From NCBI GenBank assembly GCA_016285335.1, contig JAEEQO010000176.1, forward strand, positions 1 to 6,137: a DNA stretch of 6,137 nucleotides. Direction: 5' to 3'. Shown here one piece after another: positions 5,111 through 6,137 of this stretch; within the stretch, counting starts at the first letter, position 1, and the number at the start of each line of letters is the position of its first letter. The DNA is from Victivallales bacterium. GTDB lineage: Bacteria; Verrucomicrobiota; Lentisphaeria; Victivallales; UBA1829. Below the pieces are notes generated by a model. The model saw only the letters and a list, made by a program, of their open reading frames with translations, had not been told where the DNA came from and did no database searches. The translations under genes were made by a program, and so were the position numbers.

Positions 5111-6137
5111 ATGAGTTTGGACTACTGGTACGACGGCGGATATGATTCCTACTACTCGGGTATGAGCGTGGGGGGGATGTTCGACGGCCTGTTCGGCGGG
5201 CTCGGTTCGCTGTTCGACGGCCTGTTCTACGACGATTACGGCTACGGCTATGATTACGGGTACGGCTACGACGATTACGGCTATGATTACGGTTACGATT
5301 ACGGGTACGACGACGTCCTTTCCGTGGACGGTCTGCTTGGCGGCGGCCTGGATTTGAGCGTGGACGGTCTGCTCGGTGGTCTTCTCGGAGATCTGCTTGG
5401 CGGGTTCGGCGGGCTCCTTTATGACGATTATTCCTACGATTACGGGTACGGCTACGACGACTACGGCTATGATTACGGCTATGATTACGGGTACGACGAC
5501 GTCCTTTCCGTGGACGGTCTGGATTCCCTGAGCGGGCTGCTCGACGGGACCGGGCTTGATGCCATTTCCGGTCTGCTCGACGGGACCGGCCTCGATTTGA
5601 GCGTGGATGGCACGTCCGGTCTGCTGTCCGGTCTGCTTGGCGGCGGTCTGGATTTGAGCGTGGACGGTTCCTCCGATCTGCTGTCCGGTCTTCTCGGCGG
5701 CCTCCTCGGCGGCGATCTGAGCGGCCTCCTCGGCGGCGATTCCTACGATTACACCTCCGGCACTGACGAAGTCGTCGATGAGCTCGTTTCCGCCGATGTC
5801 TCCGGTTCCCTGGGCGGGCTTGACCTCTCCTCCATCCTGGGGCTCCTCGGCGGTTCCGGCACGACTTTGAGCGCGGACGGGCTTGACCTCTCCTCGCTTT
5901 CTTCCATTCTGAGTTTGCTTGGCGGTTCCGGTACGACGATCAGCACGGACAGTGCGACCACCGCGACTTCCGGCAGTTCTCTTGACCTTTCATCCATTCT
6001 CGGGCTGTTTGGCGGGTCCGGCACGACATTGAGCGTGAGCGGCACGGATACGTCTTCGCTTACCTCCATCCTCGGCCTTCTCGGCGGCTCCGGGTCTTCC
6101 GCTTCCGGTCTGCTGGGCGGCCTGGCCTCCCTCTACG
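5111..6137 (+). CDS. Tyr/Gly/Asp- and Leu/Gly/Ser-rich low-complexity repeat protein, partial, no recognised family
   Basis: The frame opens at ATG 5111 and is still open at the window end: 342 residues, C-terminus missing. A TAA at 5051 with no start codon between supports this start, as do the promoter and GAGG. Layout: Gly/Phe/Leu-rich head (1-39), Tyr-Gly-Asp block (40-68), Leu-Gly/LSVDG block (69-103), second Tyr-Gly-Asp block (104-130), Leu/Gly/Asp/Ser block with GLLDGTGLD and GLDLSVDG repeats (131-210), then four copies of a (LDL)SSILxLLGGSG-type repeat (about 237-328). In 342 residues there is no Lys, Arg, His, Asn, Gln, Pro or Cys, about 50 Asp/Glu, 33 Tyr and one Trp (residue 6). 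No signal peptide (no basic start) or enzyme motif is visible. The regular third-position codon variation, promoter and terminator context argue for a real gene. A structural, self-assembling, ion-binding or condensate-forming protein is possible; function is unknown. Confidence 0.85.
   Translation, partial: MSLDYWYDGGYDSYYSGMSVGGMFDGLFGGLGSLFDGLFYDDYGYGYDYGYGYDDYGYDYGYDYGYDDVLSVDGLLGGGLDLSVDGLLGGLLGDLLGGFGGLLYDDYSYDYGYGYDDYGYDYGYDYGYDDVLSVDGLDSLSGLLDGTGLDAISGLLDGTGLDLSVDGTSGLLSGLLGGGLDLSVDGSSDLLSGLLGGLLGGDLSGLLGGDSYDYTSGTDEVVDELVSADVSGSLGGLDLSSILGLLGGSGTTLSADGLDLSSLSSILSLLGGSGTTISTDSATTATSGSSLDLSSILGLFGGSGTTLSVSGTDTSSLTSILGLLGGSGSSASGLLGGLASLY
5249..5335 (+). repeat. Tyr-Gly-Asp direct repeat, copy 1 (87 nt)
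   Basis: Encodes residues 47-75 of the low-complexity protein: YDYGYGYDDYGYD, further YG/YD units, then DDVLSVDGL. It matches the copy at 5435-5521 in 83 of 87 bases and in all 29 residues. Confidence 0.9.
5330..5368 (+). repeat. GLLGGGLDLSVDG repeat, copy 1
   Basis: Residues 74-86. The 39-nt unit recurs at 5630-5668 with one third-position difference (GGC/GGT). Its core GATTTGAGCGTGGA occurs a third time at 5594-5607. Confidence 0.85.
5435..5521 (+). repeat. Tyr-Gly-Asp direct repeat, copy 2 (87 nt)
   Basis: Residues 109-137. It lies 186 nt downstream of copy 1; the four differing bases are all synonymous third positions (TAT/TAC twice, GAT/GAC, GGT/GGC). This points to an internal duplication of a module of about 62 residues. 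Confidence 0.9.
5630..5668 (+). repeat. GLLGGGLDLSVDG repeat, copy 2
   Basis: Residues 174-186, identical in protein to residues 74-86 and 38/39 in DNA. It lies outside the duplicated Tyr-rich module spacing (300 nt rather than 186), so at least two separate duplication or conversion events shaped the gene. Confidence 0.85.
5819..6094 (+). repeat. Four-fold SSILxLLGGSG protein repeat
   Basis: Units at residues 237-252 (LDLSSILGLLGGSGTT), 258-276 (LDLSSLSSILSLLGGSGTT), 291-306 (LDLSSILGLFGGSGTT) and about 314-328 (TSSLTSILGLLGGSG). They are joined by Ser/Thr/Asp linkers such as LSADG and ISTDS. Each unit has a short amphipathic hydrophobic stretch followed by a flexible GGSG turn. DNA identity between units is lower than in the Tyr-rich repeats, suggesting older duplications. 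Confidence 0.85.

Noticed and set aside
5230..5530. CRISPR-like array suggested by regularly repeating TACGATTACGG units
   Set aside because: The repeats are in frame, coding and contiguous, with no unique spacers of constant length.
5543..5670. RTX-type calcium-binding nonapeptides (GGxGxDxUx)
   Set aside because: DGTGLDAIS fits the pattern apart from its first Gly, and GGGLDLSV fits partly, but there is no tandem run of nonapeptides and the neighbouring copies break the hydrophobic position.
5749..6069. Open frame of 106 codons on the minus strand within the low-complexity gene
   Set aside because: It is a by-product of the repeats: Ser/Gly/Asp/Leu codons read backwards give its Glu/Arg/Pro/Ser-rich repeats. 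It has no promoter or ribosome binding site that I could see.

Overview
The window comes from a GC-rich bacterial chromosome with ordinary codon use and Shine-Dalgarno starts. The gene content (a PurF-like protein beginning MGGFFG, a membrane FtsK with a long acidic/proline-rich linker, and a RodZ-like HTH membrane protein) would fit a Lentisphaerota/PVC-type or similar Gram-negative gut bacterium. That placement is a weak inference, because no rRNA or marker alignment could be made.

Layout. (1) Bases 1-620, minus strand: N-terminal 206 residues of an amidophosphoribosyltransferase-like protein that runs off the left edge. It keeps the fold signatures of the PurF glutaminase domain but lacks the catalytic Cys and the other glutamine-site motifs. 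(2) Bases 621-963: divergent regulatory region with a candidate promoter in each direction, several A/T tracts, and a strong, long inverted repeat forming a structured leader just downstream of the predicted ftsK start point. (3) Bases 964-4802, plus strand: a two-gene unit, ftsK (969 aa DNA translocase) and, 11 nt later, a RodZ-like helix-turn-helix membrane protein (305 aa). The ribosome binding site of the second gene overlaps the ftsK stop codon. (4) Bases 4803-5110: intergenic region with a likely rho-independent terminator and then the best promoter of the window (TTGACA-16-TATAGT). (5) Bases 5111-6137, plus strand: the first 342 residues of an extremely biased low-complexity protein, made of Tyr/Gly/Asp blocks followed by Leu/Gly/Ser/Asp repeats. 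It has no Lys, Arg, His, Asn, Gln, Pro or Cys at all and runs off the right edge.

How it fits together. FtsK (septal DNA pumping, chromosome dimer resolution) and the RodZ-like protein (in the family, a link between the membrane and the MreB cytoskeleton) form a plausible cell division/cell shape operon. The PurF-like gene is transcribed away from it. The low-complexity gene has its own strong promoter behind a terminator, so it is probably a separate, highly expressed unit. It is the most unusual item here: it looks like a repetitive self-assembling or structural polypeptide of no family I recognise. No tRNA, rRNA, CRISPR array, insertion sequence or phage gene was seen.
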